Part shown: in pieces, positions 12,738 to 26,005 of the stretch
Layout of the letters: every line of letters begins with the position of its first letter
Numbering within the stretch: position 1 is the first letter of the stretch
DNA from: Ptiloglossa arizonensis
Taxonomy: Eukaryota; Arthropoda; Insecta; Hymenoptera; Colletidae
Assembly (NCBI RefSeq): GCF_051014685.1
Contig: NC_135058.1
Location: 13,642,811-13,706,810, forward strand
Length of the DNA stretch: 64,000 nucleotides
Direction: 5' to 3'
Made by a program: the position numbers and the translations under genes
The notes under the pieces: generated by a model
Told to the model about the DNA's origin: nothing
Databases searched by the model: none
The model's input: only the letters and a program-made list of their open reading frames with translations

Positions 12738-14042
12738 TAACGGAACGTTGCGCATTAAGCTGAAAGTTTCCCTTAATGCTATGATAATGATGCTCCGATT
12801 AGAACCCATCAAAAAAGTCGTACTACTTTGACCCGGGCCACTGCAGTATTCCAATGAAAACATCGCTGTAATGGCTCCCATAAGCGGCTTAGTTCCGCTG
12901 AGTTCAACCGCACGTTATGGACAGAGCTTATAAAAACAAACAAGCGCGCAACAATTAAGGCGTTTCGTTGCAACGATCGAGGTGAACTTCCATTCGAATT
13001 ACAGCAACGGACTCGATTCATTTTAAATCGTGGCCAATCTCTATTCCGTCTGAAATCCACCACCAAAATATTTTCAACGTATTCGTCCCTTCGTTTACCT
13101 TTAGCGATAAACAGAAATACTTTGGATCGATGTTGCTTGGTTTCAAGAGCGATACAACCTTTCGTTAATAGTTTTTTTTCTATAAGTGGAATTATAGAAA
13201 GGATACGAAGGTCATTACAAGTCTTTAAAATTAAATGTTCGAAACTGTGACCTCGATGTTCATTCTACAAATGAAAACCATGGAATACCTCTCGTACCCT
13301 TGTCTACGTCAAAACTACCAACCCCGGATTATGGTCCCTCGGAGCCAGGCAAGATCGATCCGGAACATTATTATCTACCGCCAAAAGTGAACGAGTCATT
13401 CGGGTAGTTGGTTTTAAGTGCCCCACCCAGTACTTCGGAAATTAAATAACGTCCGTGTATACCAATGACGAGGGGTTCGATTGGTTGATCCACCCACCTG
13501 TTCGCTCTTACATCGAACAAAAACTACGCTCGGCATCGAATGGCGGAGCGTAGGGGCGGGGGGAATGTGTTTTTTTAAAAACGACCGGAAACCTGATGGC
13601 CGTTCTACCGGAAAATCGAATATCGTTGATATCGCCCCGCTATTGCCGCTATCAACGTTGAACGATCAAAGGCGCTTAGGTTACACTAGCCGTGAAAAAT
13701 CCCGGGAATCTATAGAGGGAAGTCGTTTCATTCATAAAAACGCGATGCATCGCGTTACCGTCTCGCCTGCCGCCGGATATCCACGGTTCCGCGCCACCGT
13801 GCGGAACGATACGGCTTCTTTCTACGAAAAACGTGTCTCCGTTCGTGCGCGTCCGTAAATACTTTGAAATGGAGAACGTTCCTCGAAAGTGGAACACGAG
13901 GTGTGTCGATTCGCGCGACACTCGATTCAACCCTTCCGTCGATACCCGAAAATTTCACGGTGTACCGGTACACGAGGGAGTATCGAGACACTCCCTGCGG
14001 AATTTCGTACACGTTGCTAGAAAACTGCGCTATTTCCTCGAT
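12738..14042. other. Non-coding stretch
   Basis: No gene is seen. Overlapping frames of up to 125 codons on both strands near 13480-14012 lie in CG-rich DNA and have no domain I know. A 14-bp perfect palindrome, GTGTACCGGTACAC, lies at 13960-13973. Confidence 0.5.
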
Positions 14043-14044
14043 TA

Positions 14045-14490
14045 AACAGGGAGCTTTCTAAATGGTGGCACAACAGACGAGAAGAGACGAATCTGGATGG
14101 AAAAATACATGGAAAATCTCGAGTGATTTTTCTTTTTCTCTTTTTTTTTATTCGAGGTTCCGTCTCCGAATAAATCGATGTCGAATATTCCTCGAGTACC
14201 GGTGCAATTGCATACGATTCCACCGGTGCACACCGTGCTGTTTGCTGTACGAATTTTTTAGTTTAGTCGGGAAGGGACAGGGATCGAAATCAAATTACTC
14301 TTCGAGTCGCGTATCGGAATCGTTTGTAAGCTCGAACGCAACGAAAAGTACAATACTACAGTCCAGGGTGCGCGTGATCTTTAACATCGATTTACTCGAG
14401 AATGAAACTCTGCGAAAAACAGTCACTGTATATTTTCGACTTGGTTTTCTTTTCTTTCGAATTGTACCACCAGCTTGGAAACACCCTGTA
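14045..14490. mobile_element. MITE-like element with long terminal inverted repeats
   Basis: The left end reads ACAGGGAGCTTTC, then TGGTGGCACAA. The reverse complement of the right end reads ACAGGGTGTTTCC, then TGGTGGTACAA. The two arms stay alignable inward for over 100 bp and both contain the identical TAAATCGATGT (14171-14181 and, inverted, 14384-14394). The left arm is about 136 bp and carries an extra pyrimidine-rich run; the right arm is about 107 bp. The 200-bp core has no transposase. TA dinucleotides flank both ends (14043-14044 and 14491-14492), consistent with a TA target duplication. The arms have diverged strongly, so the copy is old. The ACAGGGTG type of end occurs in many insect repeats; I cannot name the superfamily. 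A 159-codon open frame crossing the element is an artefact. Confidence 0.7.
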
Positions 14491-14599
14491 TATTTCTTTC
14501 ACCATCGGAACTCCTTGTTTCAAGGTTCGTGCACCTCGTAAAAATTGACTTTCACTTTTCGTAGCAGATTTTTATTTAATTTTTACGGCGCGATAATTC

Positions 14600-15460
14600 G
14601 TTAGCTAATAGTCCCCTTAACCTGGCGCTCTCCAGCTTCGCGAACCACCGGTTCGTTCCACCCTCGGTTGGCTCCCCAGCTCGCGTGCTCTCGACCCCAT
14701 CGCGTTAATTCGAGTACACCGTCTTCGCGAGCGGGCACGAGCCTTCGGCAGTTCCGTATAGGTATCGGGCAACGTTACGGGCGCCTCTTCTCGTCGGGGC
14801 TTTGTCGCTCGCGTCTTACCTCTCCCCACTCCTGGTCGATCCTTCCCCCACCACCACACCACGGTGGTTGTTCCGTCCCGCTCTGTTCGCTCTGGACGCG
14901 TCTTCCTTCCTTCCTTCCGGCAGAGGCCGCAGCGCCCTGGGCTACGTCGCAGCTTACAGTCCCGTTGTTTGTCTTCGGCCGTGAGCTTTTGTGTTTGCGC
15001 AAGCTCTGCCGGTGCCGGTGCGACCGCCGCGTATCCAACGGTCCGCAGCTGGGTCCGCGGCGGCCAGACTCTCCCCGCCGGACGCGTCCTCTATTTATTT
15101 AGTTTTTTAACCCCCTCCCCCTCCCAGTCTGCGGACCCTGTGCAGGCCGGATGCTTAATTACCGTGAGCCACGCGCATCGTCGGCCGCCTTTTAAAAATG
15201 TTTCCTCAAGGAGAAACTGCGTCAGGATTTTTGCCCCGCGGCCCGGCGGCGGGAGGGGCGTGTTTTCTTCCAGCACGGGTTACCCCGCGGCACGGTTTTA
15301 CCGCAGTAAATCATATTGTCGGCGTACCGGTTCTACCCGTGGACCTTGGAACAGCGTTTCGGGGATAAAGAACCCCGCGGTATCGATTTCGTTCAACCAT
15401 GGTCGTACGAAGTTACCGCCGCGACCGGCAGCAAAAGTTCGCTTGTTTCGCGGACAATGA
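14600..15460. other. GC/CpG-rich patch
   Basis: Composition is strongly C- and CG-rich. It holds overlapping plus-strand frames of 144 and 198 codons rich in Arg, Pro and Ser, without recognisable domains. The patch could include a promoter or 5' untranslated exon, but no donor or initiator here is persuasive. Confidence 0.45.
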
Positions 15461-17370
15461 TACGAATAATGGCAACGTACTCGTAGCGAACGAAAAGAGA
15501 CTACACGCGCGGAGTACCAGCGCGTAAAACGAAGCTGCGTTGCTATCGACCAACCACCGTCTATAAGCGTGACGCGTTGGTACGAATGCGAGTTTCTCCA
15601 GTAAATAAATTAAAGAAATGAGAACTGTTGGTAGGTTGTACGCGGATATTATTGTTCGGAACACTCGGTTGGTCTCTTTCGTAAGTTTTCATCGAGAGGT
15701 CTCGGTTTTCTTCGGGAATAGGTTCCTCGAACGTAAGATCGCGCGGGAAACCTGCATAGCGTTAATGCACGTTCATTGGTAAACGGTGTACGTGAATAGG
15801 TATTGAAGAGAGAATACGAAACTTGGAAATAAAGTTCAGACGCAGTTGCGTTAATAGACACACGTTGGGAAAAGTTTCTTTTCTTTCGTAACTGAAACGG
15901 GACGAGGAAGTTTTTAAACGCGTATTTACTCGACGGAGAGTTTTGAACATTTTTCTCGATCGAAATAATTTTCTTTTTTGCAAATCGGTGCGTGAAAGTA
16001 CACCCGGTGAGGAAAATATATGTAGATGCAAATTTAGACGACAATGTAAACTTAATTCGATCGTGGAACTGTAATTAGATATTATTCCGAAACTTAATTT
16101 TAAACGGCGAGAGATTTGCTACGTGAAAGAATTTTATTCAACGTTTGTTGTTTACTTTCACTCGGTACGAATGCAGCTATTTGCATACGCGTGTTATTCC
16201 GTACTAAATCTGTTCATCGCGGTTCGATCACGTGCAATTTTAACATTAACGTCCGACTCAATTGCATCGCGATCGTTTTTCTTTTTTTTCACGTCCAAAC
16301 TGCACCGTACCCGTTGCAGCAAATTAAACATTTCCGTCGAGATCTCTTTGCGAATGTAACAATTACCATGGAACTCGAAATGCTCAGCTTTCACGAAAGA
16401 TATTAAATCTACCCTTTGTGGTATAACCGTTTGAGTGCCAACGGGTGAGATCCGTGAGAATATACTTGAAAACTGTCTGGAATATTATTATCTAACACAG
16501 CATGTTTGCGCTGCATTCACATTGCGATTCTCGAGAGTCAATTAGCCATTAATAAATCTGTTTCGTTCTACCTTCTCGAATAAGTTGAAACCATTCCACT
16601 TTAGTTTATCTCCGCGTTATTAATAAACCGTTACGGTTGCTACAGTGGTTATTAATCCTCTACTCGTCTCGTGTCTCTTTTTTATCGCACACGAACCACA
16701 ACTTTATTCATAGACAAGTAAAGTATTCTATCAATCAAAACTCGACTACCTTCGGAACGACTACCTCTCTCGAACTACCTTCGATTACACGCTATTCAAA
16801 GAAACTTCAACAATTTTTTGACCAAGTGTAACTAAAAGTAGTCCAAATGGAGCCAATAGAGGACTAATAATAGCAAAAAAAATGTAATTTTTCTCGTCAT
16901 TTACCTATTCTTCCAAAGAGATTACACCATGAAATCATTTCCATTTGTTCGTTCGTTGAACTCGCAGCGAGACTCGAGAAGGAGGAAATTCAACGATACC
17001 TCTATCCTTGGACACCTCAGATACCGAGGTACCTTGGTACCCACGTACCTTAACGATGCTCCTCTTTCGCATTTCGGATTCTCGTCGAAAGACAAAGCAC
17101 GCGGCACATTGGATCACACCTACCGTCAACGCGTTAAAAAGTTTCCGTGCAGTCGCCCAGGATGACGGTGGGCGAGGGTAGTTTTTGCAATTAGCGATAT
17201 CAGCTGCGTAACCCGACACGCTGGTGATCGAGCGGTATACGCGGCGTTGTTTATGCGCACCTTCCCAGCACCGTTGCCCCGCAGCTGGCGTTTCGCCAAA
17301 TTTCCACGAGCTCGCTTCTATCTCCAGTTCCCTTTCTCCCTCCGTCGCTTTTTCCCCCAGCTTGTCTCTC
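15461..17370. other. Non-coding stretch
   Basis: No gene, RNA or clear repeat was seen. Frames up to 131 codons on the minus strand (15649-16044) lack any domain. Confidence 0.5.
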
Positions 17371-17530
17371 TCTCTAGCTCTCTCTAGCTCTCCCTAGCTC
17401 TTTCTAGCTCTCTCTAGCTCTTTCTAGCTGTCTCTAGCTCTCCCTAGCTCTCCCTGGCTCTCCCTGGCTCTCCCTGGCTCTCCCTGGCTCTCCCTGGCTC
17501 TCCCTGGCTCTCCCTGGCTCTCCCTAGCTC
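17371..17530 (+). repeat. 10-bp minisatellite, 16 copies
   Basis: Sixteen head-to-tail decamers match TCYCTRGCTC. The first eight carry TAGCT with varied T/C positions. The next seven (17451-17520) are identical TCCCTGGCTC, and the last reverts to TCCCTAGCTC. Because 30 bp is a whole number of codons, the minus strand reads as a Gly-Glu-Pro-Gly-Arg-Ala-Arg-Glu-type peptide repeat inside a 114-codon frame. I do not consider that frame a gene. Confidence 0.95.
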
Positions 17531-19715
17531 TCTCTTTTCCGCTTTTCGCCTTTTTCGTCCCCGCTTTTCCGCGTCCCTCCCCCTACGTCCGCCAAGCCCC
17601 GGTGTATATCGACGCCCAGGGCCAGACGCGTTATCAAACGATTTATATCGGTGTTTTGCAAAATTTGTGGAGCCAGGCTTGCGACTGGCGTGGACCGGGG
17701 AATGCACTAAACGTTGCCGGGCGGGGAAAATGGATAACGAGGGACGCGGGGAGGGGTGGGGGGTGTGAGGAGAACGCTCCCGACGCATCGGTACGAGCCA
17801 AAAAGGTATCGGGACGGCGTATTATCGCGTTTAATCTAGCCCCTTCGCCTCGTTCGGGGGATTTCGCCCCGGTCCCGCTACGAACCGACGATTATTCTTT
17901 AACATGCCGGAAAAAAAGAAAAAAAAAAAAAGAAACAACGGTGGTCGTGATATCGCGCGATCGAGCGGAACGCCCGCGGGCGAGCAATGGTTTCGAAAGA
18001 GGTTAGGGAAGAAATCTGACGAAAGATTTTCGAGCACTGAGGGAACGATCGCGTCTCGAACAGGAGACGTGGATTGCTCGTTCCTTGTGCCACTCGAGAC
18101 GTGTCTAGGTGTTCGAGAATAGGAGAAATTTTCTTTGCGAAAGGTACCCGATTCGTCAAAGCTGATTTTTCACTTCGACGATGAGTCATTTGTAAGTTCG
18201 TCGTAATTATATTTGCCTCGAAGTACCATCGAGCGAGAGCTTGCTTCTCGATTGCTGGATTCGTTTACCGAAAGAAGAACCAATTGGAGATTTCGTGTGC
18301 AATTTTTGATCAACGAATGAACATTAAACGTATCGCTCGTTACGATCGAAAAACGAAACTACAACAGTTAATAAGTACCGAACAACGATTACAATTATAT
18401 ATTCCTGCTTGCACACAATCTTACCAACAGCGAGCAACCGCGTGCCAACGAGTAAAGTTGGTCCCTCCTTCGGCCAAAACATTTGGCGCGTACTCGGTGT
18501 CGCTAGCCTCTAACCGCGGCGTAGAAATTTAATTCGGCGGGGTTCGTTGATCCGGGCAGGTTTCTTCGAGATAGATATAACGAAAGGCAACAAGCACCGC
18601 GCGTCGAAAAGCACCGTGAGGCGGTAACCGGCGGAAGAGAGGACGCTTTGAAAATCGAGGCGGCGCGTTATTGTCCCCGGGGTGAAAGGTCATCGGATGA
18701 GAATCTGATCCCGAATTTAAGGAGCGAGGCAACGAGCAGAAATCTCGACCGAATGGCAAAGCCAGCGACGCCACGGCTGTTCGTTAAGCGAGGCGAGTTC
18801 CTTTGGCGAGCGAGCGCGAATAAGAGTCGGCGGGGACTTAGCACGGAGACGATTGCATAAAGGGGGACGAACTGGTGGGGATGAGGGGCACCAGCGAGAC
18901 CGTTGCTGGATTCTTCAGAGGGGTGGTATCCTCCTCCCCTTCCCTTCCTCTCCACCCCCACTCTTCGTGCAGCGAGAGTCGCGACGGGATAAGCGTCGGG
19001 GAACAAAGCGTGGAATAAGCTGAAATAATTGGCAATTACAAAACCGAGCCGGATATTAACATTATCTCGGGGACCGAGGATTCGCGGGATTTGACGTCCA
19101 ACGCGCCAGCCCCGGTTTTCTTTTGTGGAAATGTTTTCCGCGTTTGCCAACGCCACGTCTCGCCGGTCTGGGTTAAGGAAATCTCCAGACCGTGCACAGT
19201 TACCGCGTACGTTCGCTCCTGATAACCGACGGAACTGTACCGAGATAAAGGATATTGTCTCGCGGACCGACGAGAAACTCGAACCATCGCCCGCGAGCAA
19301 TTATCGTTTCAACTTTTAAGATCCGAGGGCGGGGAGGGGGTTAGCTGCGGCCTCCAATGACGTCCCACACGATTCTTTATAACAACCGGAGAGATTCCCG
19401 CGTTAACTGCGCGCGGTACGCTGCCAGAGGGATTCCCCGAAGCGCGATTCAAACGATCGATGTAACACGGGACGCTAGACGGGTGTAAAGAACCAGATTT
19501 TTATATAATATTTGGCCGGGAGATGTTGAACTTTGGAAATTTTCCAAGTTTGGTCGAGTAACGAGGGAACCTCGATATTCATACCCTTTGGGAATTTTTG
19601 CCGGTGTACCCTATGAATTAGGGCTCACGGTGATAACAATATTGTGTGTTAAATATAGGGGTTGCTGGGAATTATCTGTTGGAAGAGCTGTACGTATCTA
19701 GAGTTATGTGCATAA
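17531..19715. other. GC-rich to mixed non-coding stretch
   Basis: C/G-rich DNA around 17550-17890 and 18480-19450 creates several long open frames, including 210 codons on the minus strand at 18668-19300. They overlap frames on the other strand and have no recognisable domain. An A-rich run lies at 17911-17934. Confidence 0.5.
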
Positions 19716-19718
19716 ATT

Positions 19719-19810
19719 GTTCAATAAGTATTGTCGTTCGATAATACTTGTTGAATGGTATAGTAGTAGGTTGCTCAATCAATTTTATCGAACGACGAAA
19801 CTTGTTGAAC
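19719..19810. repeat. Bipartite palindromic module, copy 1
   Basis: GTTCAATAAGTATTGTCG at 19719, continuing to CGTTCGAT at 19742, is matched in inverted orientation by 19787-19810, with only a few differences over 24 bases. A further inverted match, AATACTTGTTGAAT, lies at 19743-19756. A module with the same arms and similar spacing occurs at about 44721-44810. The structure suggests a small mobile or hairpin-forming repeat. Confidence 0.65.
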
Positions 19811-19830
19811 AAACTATTACAAATCCGGAG

Positions 19831-21900
19831 GGGGGTAGATCTTGAAGGGTCATTTGTAGATACTATTAATGGGGTAAAAGTAAACAGGATCGCTAAAGAT
19901 TAAATACTCAGGAAATTAAAATAATAATTCGATCTTCCTAAGTGCCTTAACGATGTATATCCATCGTACTTTTATTCGACTATTTACATAATTGGTATTG
20001 CGTCCATTAAGTGTTTTGTCCACTCTTCTTGATCGTGAATATAAAAATTGAAAGCTTAACGATAACGACGAGAGAAAGAATATAAAAATATCGAATCTCT
20101 CCCTATATAGACACGTAGAAACTGTTTTCTCTTCCTCTCCGTGATGAATTATTAATAAAACCTGAAATATTTATGATTTAATGTGTATTACGGAAATTTA
20201 GTGACTAAAGAAACATTTTACTTGTATATTATTCAAACGATTGATTTTTTAATATTTCGAACACGGAAATAATTGCTAGAAAAATTAATGTATTACCTAT
20301 GCGGAATAAGAATAGAGAAAATGTCGGTAACACTTGTATCTCCACAAATTGGTACGTCCCATCGAAATTAAGGTCAGAATATTTTGCGTAATAAATGAAA
20401 TTCCTCCTATAATAATAGCGCGATAAAAATGCAGCAATCTATCTAATGATATTGACGAGCAAATGACGGATTACTCTTTCGTGTTTAATTTAAAATTAAA
20501 TTATATTTCACATCGAACGAGCGGAAGCTTATCGCGATAATTATTCAATTGGATAAGCATTGAAAATAAATCTCCATATAGTGTTCTCGTTCGTTGTCTA
20601 TTGTTCGAATAAAATTTCACATATTTCTGCTTCGTGGGTTTTAGTTTTACGTTCGAAGCCTCGTACTTTGTTAGAAACAGCTACTAAAAAAGGGAAACCT
20701 GTAAAGTCGAAAAATAACCAATGGAATATACTAAAATTGTCGAACGCCTACGGCAGGATCGAAAATTTCATTTCTCTTTTTGCACATTTGGAGTCAGAGA
20801 GGGGCAAAATTTTATTCGAATAAAAGATGACGAATAAAACCAACGCATAGCGATTTATTCACGTCATTTATTCGATTGGACGGTTCAATTTTTATTTGTT
20901 ATTCGTTCGTCCATCTCTGATTGTTGCGTATAGATGTTTTTGTACAGTTATACCGGGGGAAACTTCTGCCTCCTCCATTCTATCGTTTCAGTTTTTAACG
21001 AACCAAATTTTTTTCTATAAAAAATAACACGCTTCGTAATCTTTCTAGGGGTTGACACATTTTTTTCACCTTTACAAATTTTCAAAATCACGTTCAATTT
21101 TTCCACGCTCAACATTATATTCCTTTCGTCCACCATTTAGCCAACATCGAGAAGGGATGTTCGAATATTTATTCGAAACATTTACACATTTAAACATTGA
21201 TTTCGGTTCTTCAAGCAATCGCAAGTTCTACATCGGTTCGATAACTGTTACATTCCAACCCTCCCTCGTATAATACAAATACATACATTCGTCCACAAAA
21301 CGCCCAAATTTCAAGATAAAATTCTAACAAACTCATAAATACATCCAAGAACGTAATAATTTAAAGAATAAATTACTAACGATAAATTCCCCCCAAACAT
21401 CGAATACCTCTCTTAAAACCTTTCAGCGTATACACAGACGTTCTCAAAAATTCAGTAAAAACCAGGAATCGTAATAAATTCCATATAAAAATGTACCGAT
21501 ACATAGAATCGAGGGTAATCGATACAGAACCGAAAAATACCAACTACGCAACCGTAATCGAAACCGAATGTGCACCATTCACCGATGCACCGATAACACT
21601 TGCATTTTTTCGCATCTCGAAATCGTTTCGATCGAAATCGATGCGCAACGATTACAAACGATCAGTTTACGACCGGTTCTCAATCCCACGATTCCGATTA
21701 TGGTATCACCGTGTACATACTCGACTTCACCGCGCTGTGTCACAACAAATGGCGCGTATATTAAAAGCGCATCGGGTACTCGGCGGGGACAGGATCTCTC
21801 GTTGGAGGATTTTCTATCGCGGACAAGAAACTCCGTTTAATGTAAACACGTTCGAGATAAACAGCTCCTGGAGATACGAGACGGTGGGTTTTAAATAAGC
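19831..21900. other. AT-rich non-coding stretch
   Basis: No gene or distinct repeat was seen. Frames up to 135 codons near 21491-21898 have no recognisable domain. Confidence 0.55.
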
Positions 21901-22830
21901 CGTGGGTACTATCCTAGGAGCCTTTCAGCGCCGCGCGTGCCGGAGCGCGTTATGAAAATAGCGCGGTTTCGCTCCGCTGCGGAGCTGAATAGACGCGGAG
22001 TGGAAGAAAAGAAGGGAGAGACATCGCGGTGGAGAAACTGAACGGGTCCAATGGGGTAGTAGGAGGGAGGGGGTGGAGGAACGAAGCGGAGGCGGGACGA
22101 GTTGTTCTTTTAATTTCGCGCGGAAGACGGCTGAATTTAAGCGATACCGTAATTCTGATCCTCCCCGGGGGCCGCGTGTCCTTCCGCCCACGGCTCCTGG
22201 ATTCTTCATCAGCCCTTTAACCAGGATTTGTTTCGTTCCTTTTTATATCCTGCGGTTGTTCCGCGCTACCTTCCCGTCCCGTTCTTTTCCCCCGTTCCGC
22301 GCTCGGTCCTCCATCGCCGCGGTTTTTCCCTCGGGCGCGTAATCTCGTACCCCTCGACCCGGCTTCCCGCTGGAGCTCCCGATTAAATCATAACGTATTT
22401 ATTAAATTCGTCTCGGTTTAACTTCGATAAATATTCAAGCAGAGGGGGGGGGGGGACAAAGGACCGAGAATAAACGACGTAACGGAAAAAGTTCATTACG
22501 AGAGCAATTTAATGCGGGTAATTGTCGAAGCCGGCGCGGATCAAACGCGGCGCGGACACAGAGACAGAACCAAAGGACCGATGAAAGGATACAACTTGTT
22601 ACGAGATTCTCGGACGACCGAGAGATTCCTTTCACGGCGATCGATCGGGGATATGCTCCTGTTGCGCAGCTCTTGCAGGACGGGGTCACGGGAGACCTGC
22701 TCGCGTCTTCGAGCTGATTTTATTTGCCGGCTGGATGTATCGTTCAGAGAAAGAAAGATGGCCCCCGGTTAGAGGGGAGCGGTTGTTAAGAATCCTACGA
22801 GGGGATTCGTTTTCGAGAGTTTCTCGTGTC
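21901..22830. other. GC/CpG-rich patch
   Basis: Composition rises in G and C with CG-rich strings. It contains a 12-G run at 22444-22455. Open frames of 60 to 94 codons on both strands have no domain. Confidence 0.5.
22444..22455 (+). repeat. G12 homopolymer
   Basis: Twelve G residues in a row. It is a potential G-quadruplex or slippage site. Nothing around it indicates a function. Confidence 0.9.
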
Positions 22831-25800
22831 TCCGGTCGGCTGGCGAATTTTCGCCGTATCACGGGATACGATTTATCGGGGAATTCGAAAAATTGACGAA
22901 ATAATGCCCGAATTCCGAGCGCCGGATGGATAAATGAGAATTTTTTTTTTTTGTCTTTTTCCGTCTTTTTTTTTTGTTGGACGTTTTGTCATCCCTGCCG
23001 GAACTCGACAACCCGACTCCCTCGAACGGAAATTTTATAGACAAATTCATCGAAATACCCTGTTACCGAATTAAGCTGTCAGAATCAAAATTTAATTAAA
23101 AGCTTCGCACGTGAATAGCGTGTAACTTCAAACGCGAACGCGATTTTCACAAATCTGTATTTTCAGAGAGAGTCGATACAAAATATCGAGAATTGCTCTT
23201 GTGATTCCTCTTTTTTTTTATGTGTGTGTTCAACCTTTTGCACGTTTATTCGAAAAGATTATCCGGGACGCGCGAGGAACAGAATTTGAAAGAAAATTCG
23301 TGAGATGAAAAAGAAAAATGTTCCAAGTTTTCTCGATCGGCATATTCCGCATATTTCTGTACATATTCTTTTGCAAATTGTGACAATGTTACTTCCATCA
23401 TAACTGATATCGGTACGACGATCGCGACATTGTCCTATTATGGAATCTTAATCTTCTCATAATTATTATATTATTCCTGTTCAAATGCGCTCACTTCCAC
23501 CATTCTTTCTTTCGAATGCACGGCTTAAAACCTTCATCCTGAATTATGCCCGTACTTTAACCTAATTTTCTCTACATACATTCGTTCGCGAATCTCTAAC
23601 GCCGGTAACATTCATTCTCTTTTTGTTTCTTGCGTACCGTTACTTTTTGTTTTCTTTCCTCTTTTTGTTACGATCAATCTCATTCTCTAGGTTTTCCGTT
23701 TCCGTGTACCGTTATAGTTCACCACGCGATATCGATGCGGGTGAGCCTCCTCCTCCGCACAATTATCTGCTATCATCATCGTTACACAATTTCACTCCTT
23801 TCTGGATCACTCGAGCTCGATACGCGCGTTTCCTTACCGTTCGTTTCTAAATTCTCTCCACATCCCCCAACTCTACCGCGCATATTCAATAATATCACCA
23901 TCGTCACCATCGCAACGTTTCTATCGCCTAAATTAGAATAGTGCAGACACCTGGCGTAAAATGTTACCCTGTTGCGCGACGTCGAGATGCAGACCGCTTT
24001 AGATTCCAACTTCAAAGACGAGTTTGTGCACCGCGTTGGAGAGGGCGCGTCGCGGCAACCGCGTGAAAAACATCCGAGCGTCTGTGCACGCATGACTCAT
24101 TGTTAGTTAATAATTGCGCATCAGGAACGAGCAAGGGCAGACTCGAGTACTGCAAGAGTGTCCCGATGAATACGAATGGTTAACCACCGTGTGCGTGCAC
24201 TCGACGCGGCGAGTGTACATTCAACGTTACGATGCGACGGATACGAGTGCAAAAGTGCAATGTGCACCTCGGCACCGGGTTCTTACGAAATTAATTCATC
24301 GCAAGGGTACACCGTTCAACGTTTAATCGCGATTTTACGTCGCGACGAGTCCTTTCGCGAGCGACGCTACCGTCTTGTTCGCGGTGAACGCGATCCGATC
24401 GATGAACGCGATTTTATCTTCGGTCGCGCGTTTAATAATGCATAAGGAGCGGAGTGTTTGCGAGCAGTCGCACTTCTAGTCGATCTGGTCACCCCTCGAT
24501 TGGAAAAAGCACGTTCGTATTAATTAGAAGACGGCCAATTGGAATTAAATCGACGCGCGTTTAGTAGAAACGTGGTGTGCCGGGTAACAGCGGTGAGGAT
24601 CGGGGGTTGGTGGCGGGGAGAAGGGACTGGAAGGAAGAATTACGAGGAGGACGACTTCTCTTGGAGATTTCATTGTGGATCCAATGCGTACTCGCGATCT
24701 TCCTTCCCTCTGGAGCGCAGTGTCAATATTTAAGGGATCGACGATTCATCGAAGACATCCTAGGAATTAATGCGAGGAGGACCCTTTCTATTCGCTGCCG
24801 CGACGAGTGGATCGGCTTAATTGAGGAGAATGAAAATGGGAGCTCCCCGGGGAACTTTTATTATTTAAAAGAGTATCGCGGTACACAGTGTCTGAACCTG
24901 GCTCGAAGGAGGAATTAAAGGGGACAGCTCGGTATCCGGCTTTCAGAAACGTAACCCTTTGGTCGTTTCGCGTTCAGCCACTGAATTTTACCATTTTTAA
25001 CGTCAAATACGAGCGGAAACCACCGCCACCTTAATTAGCCGTATTTTTGCAACAAAACCGATCTCCGTGTTAAAGAAATACCTCGGTTCCCTCTACGCTT
25101 TGACTCGGATCGGTTGCGCTTGAAAACATTCTTTTAAATTTCCATTCGAATAATTTTTCAAGAAAGTTCAGTCTACGCTCTAAATATTTTCTAGCTTGTT
25201 CCAATTTAAGAAAAGGAGAAAACGATGATCTTGGAACGGTGGAAATTGTGTTCAAAATTGATTCCAATTTTTCTAGACATCCATCTAAATATTACCTTGC
25301 GTATCTTAAATCCAAAGAAAATGTTCACACATGTTTCTTCTCCGATTCACCCAGTACAAGTCGTATTCAAACCAATTATCCCCCAGCCATTATCGAATGT
25401 TTCTTCACTTTTCCACCCTACCCGTTACCAACCGTGTTAACCGAGTCAACTGATGTTTCTCCCTTTTTTTTCACTTTATCCCAGGCTCGAGTTGGAAAAA
25501 GCGCGACACGTTCAAAGAACGCGAGAGTTCGCGTTTGATCCATCGATCCCTCAATTTTCAATGCTTTTGAAACGCAGCGAGAACAAGCCAGCAGGTTGCA
25601 GGTTTGCGCGGGAAATTAGGGTCAACACCGGCGCACCACGCGCCGACTACATTTACCGGAGTAGAATGCGGTATTTGCGGGCTTCTTGAGATTGCTCGTG
25701 ATATTCATAGTCGCTGGTTCACTGAACATTTCACGCAGCGACACGTCGTGGATACATACGTAAATATTCAACGCGCAGTGCTTCGGTTAAACGGTGGGTG

Positions 25801-26005
25801 GGTATTCTTGGGCCACAATGGCGATAGAATTTCCACAACGTTAATCGACGAACGAAGAGAGTGAAATTTTACAAGCGAGAACCCAAACTACCTGGATATT
25901 CGAGATAAATGTAACAAGAAACGGTGAACTAAATTTCTTCGCTCGATAAAGCTTTAATCGTAATGCTCAGACGTTTTACACTTGGAAGCACCGCTCGTTA
26001 CAGTC
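22831..26005. other. Non-coding stretch
   Basis: No gene is recognised. Poly-T runs lie at 22941-22976. A possible exon between TCTCTAG (23690) and GTGAGC (23740) was examined and set aside. CG-rich DNA around 24000-24900 carries short frames without domains. Confidence 0.5.

Noticed and set aside
14062..14541. 159-codon plus-strand open frame
   Set aside because: It runs through both inverted arms of the MITE-like element, so it is a by-product of repeat DNA.
14864..15460. 198-codon plus-strand open frame
   Set aside because: It is Arg/Ser/Pro-rich, overlaps another plus-strand frame and lies in a CG-rich patch where stop codons are rare. No domain is recognisable.
17444..17788. 114-codon frame with a Gly-Glu-Pro-Gly-Arg-Ala-Arg repeat
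   Set aside because: The repeat peptide is simply the 10-bp minisatellite read three units at a time.
18668..19300. 210-codon minus-strand open frame
   Set aside because: It overlaps frames on the other strand in GC-rich DNA and has no domain or start context.
23691..23739. Possible exon between TCTCTAG and GTGAGCC
   Set aside because: The pyrimidine tract is good, but the 49-bp body has no codon bias and the donor is only fair. I judged it chance.
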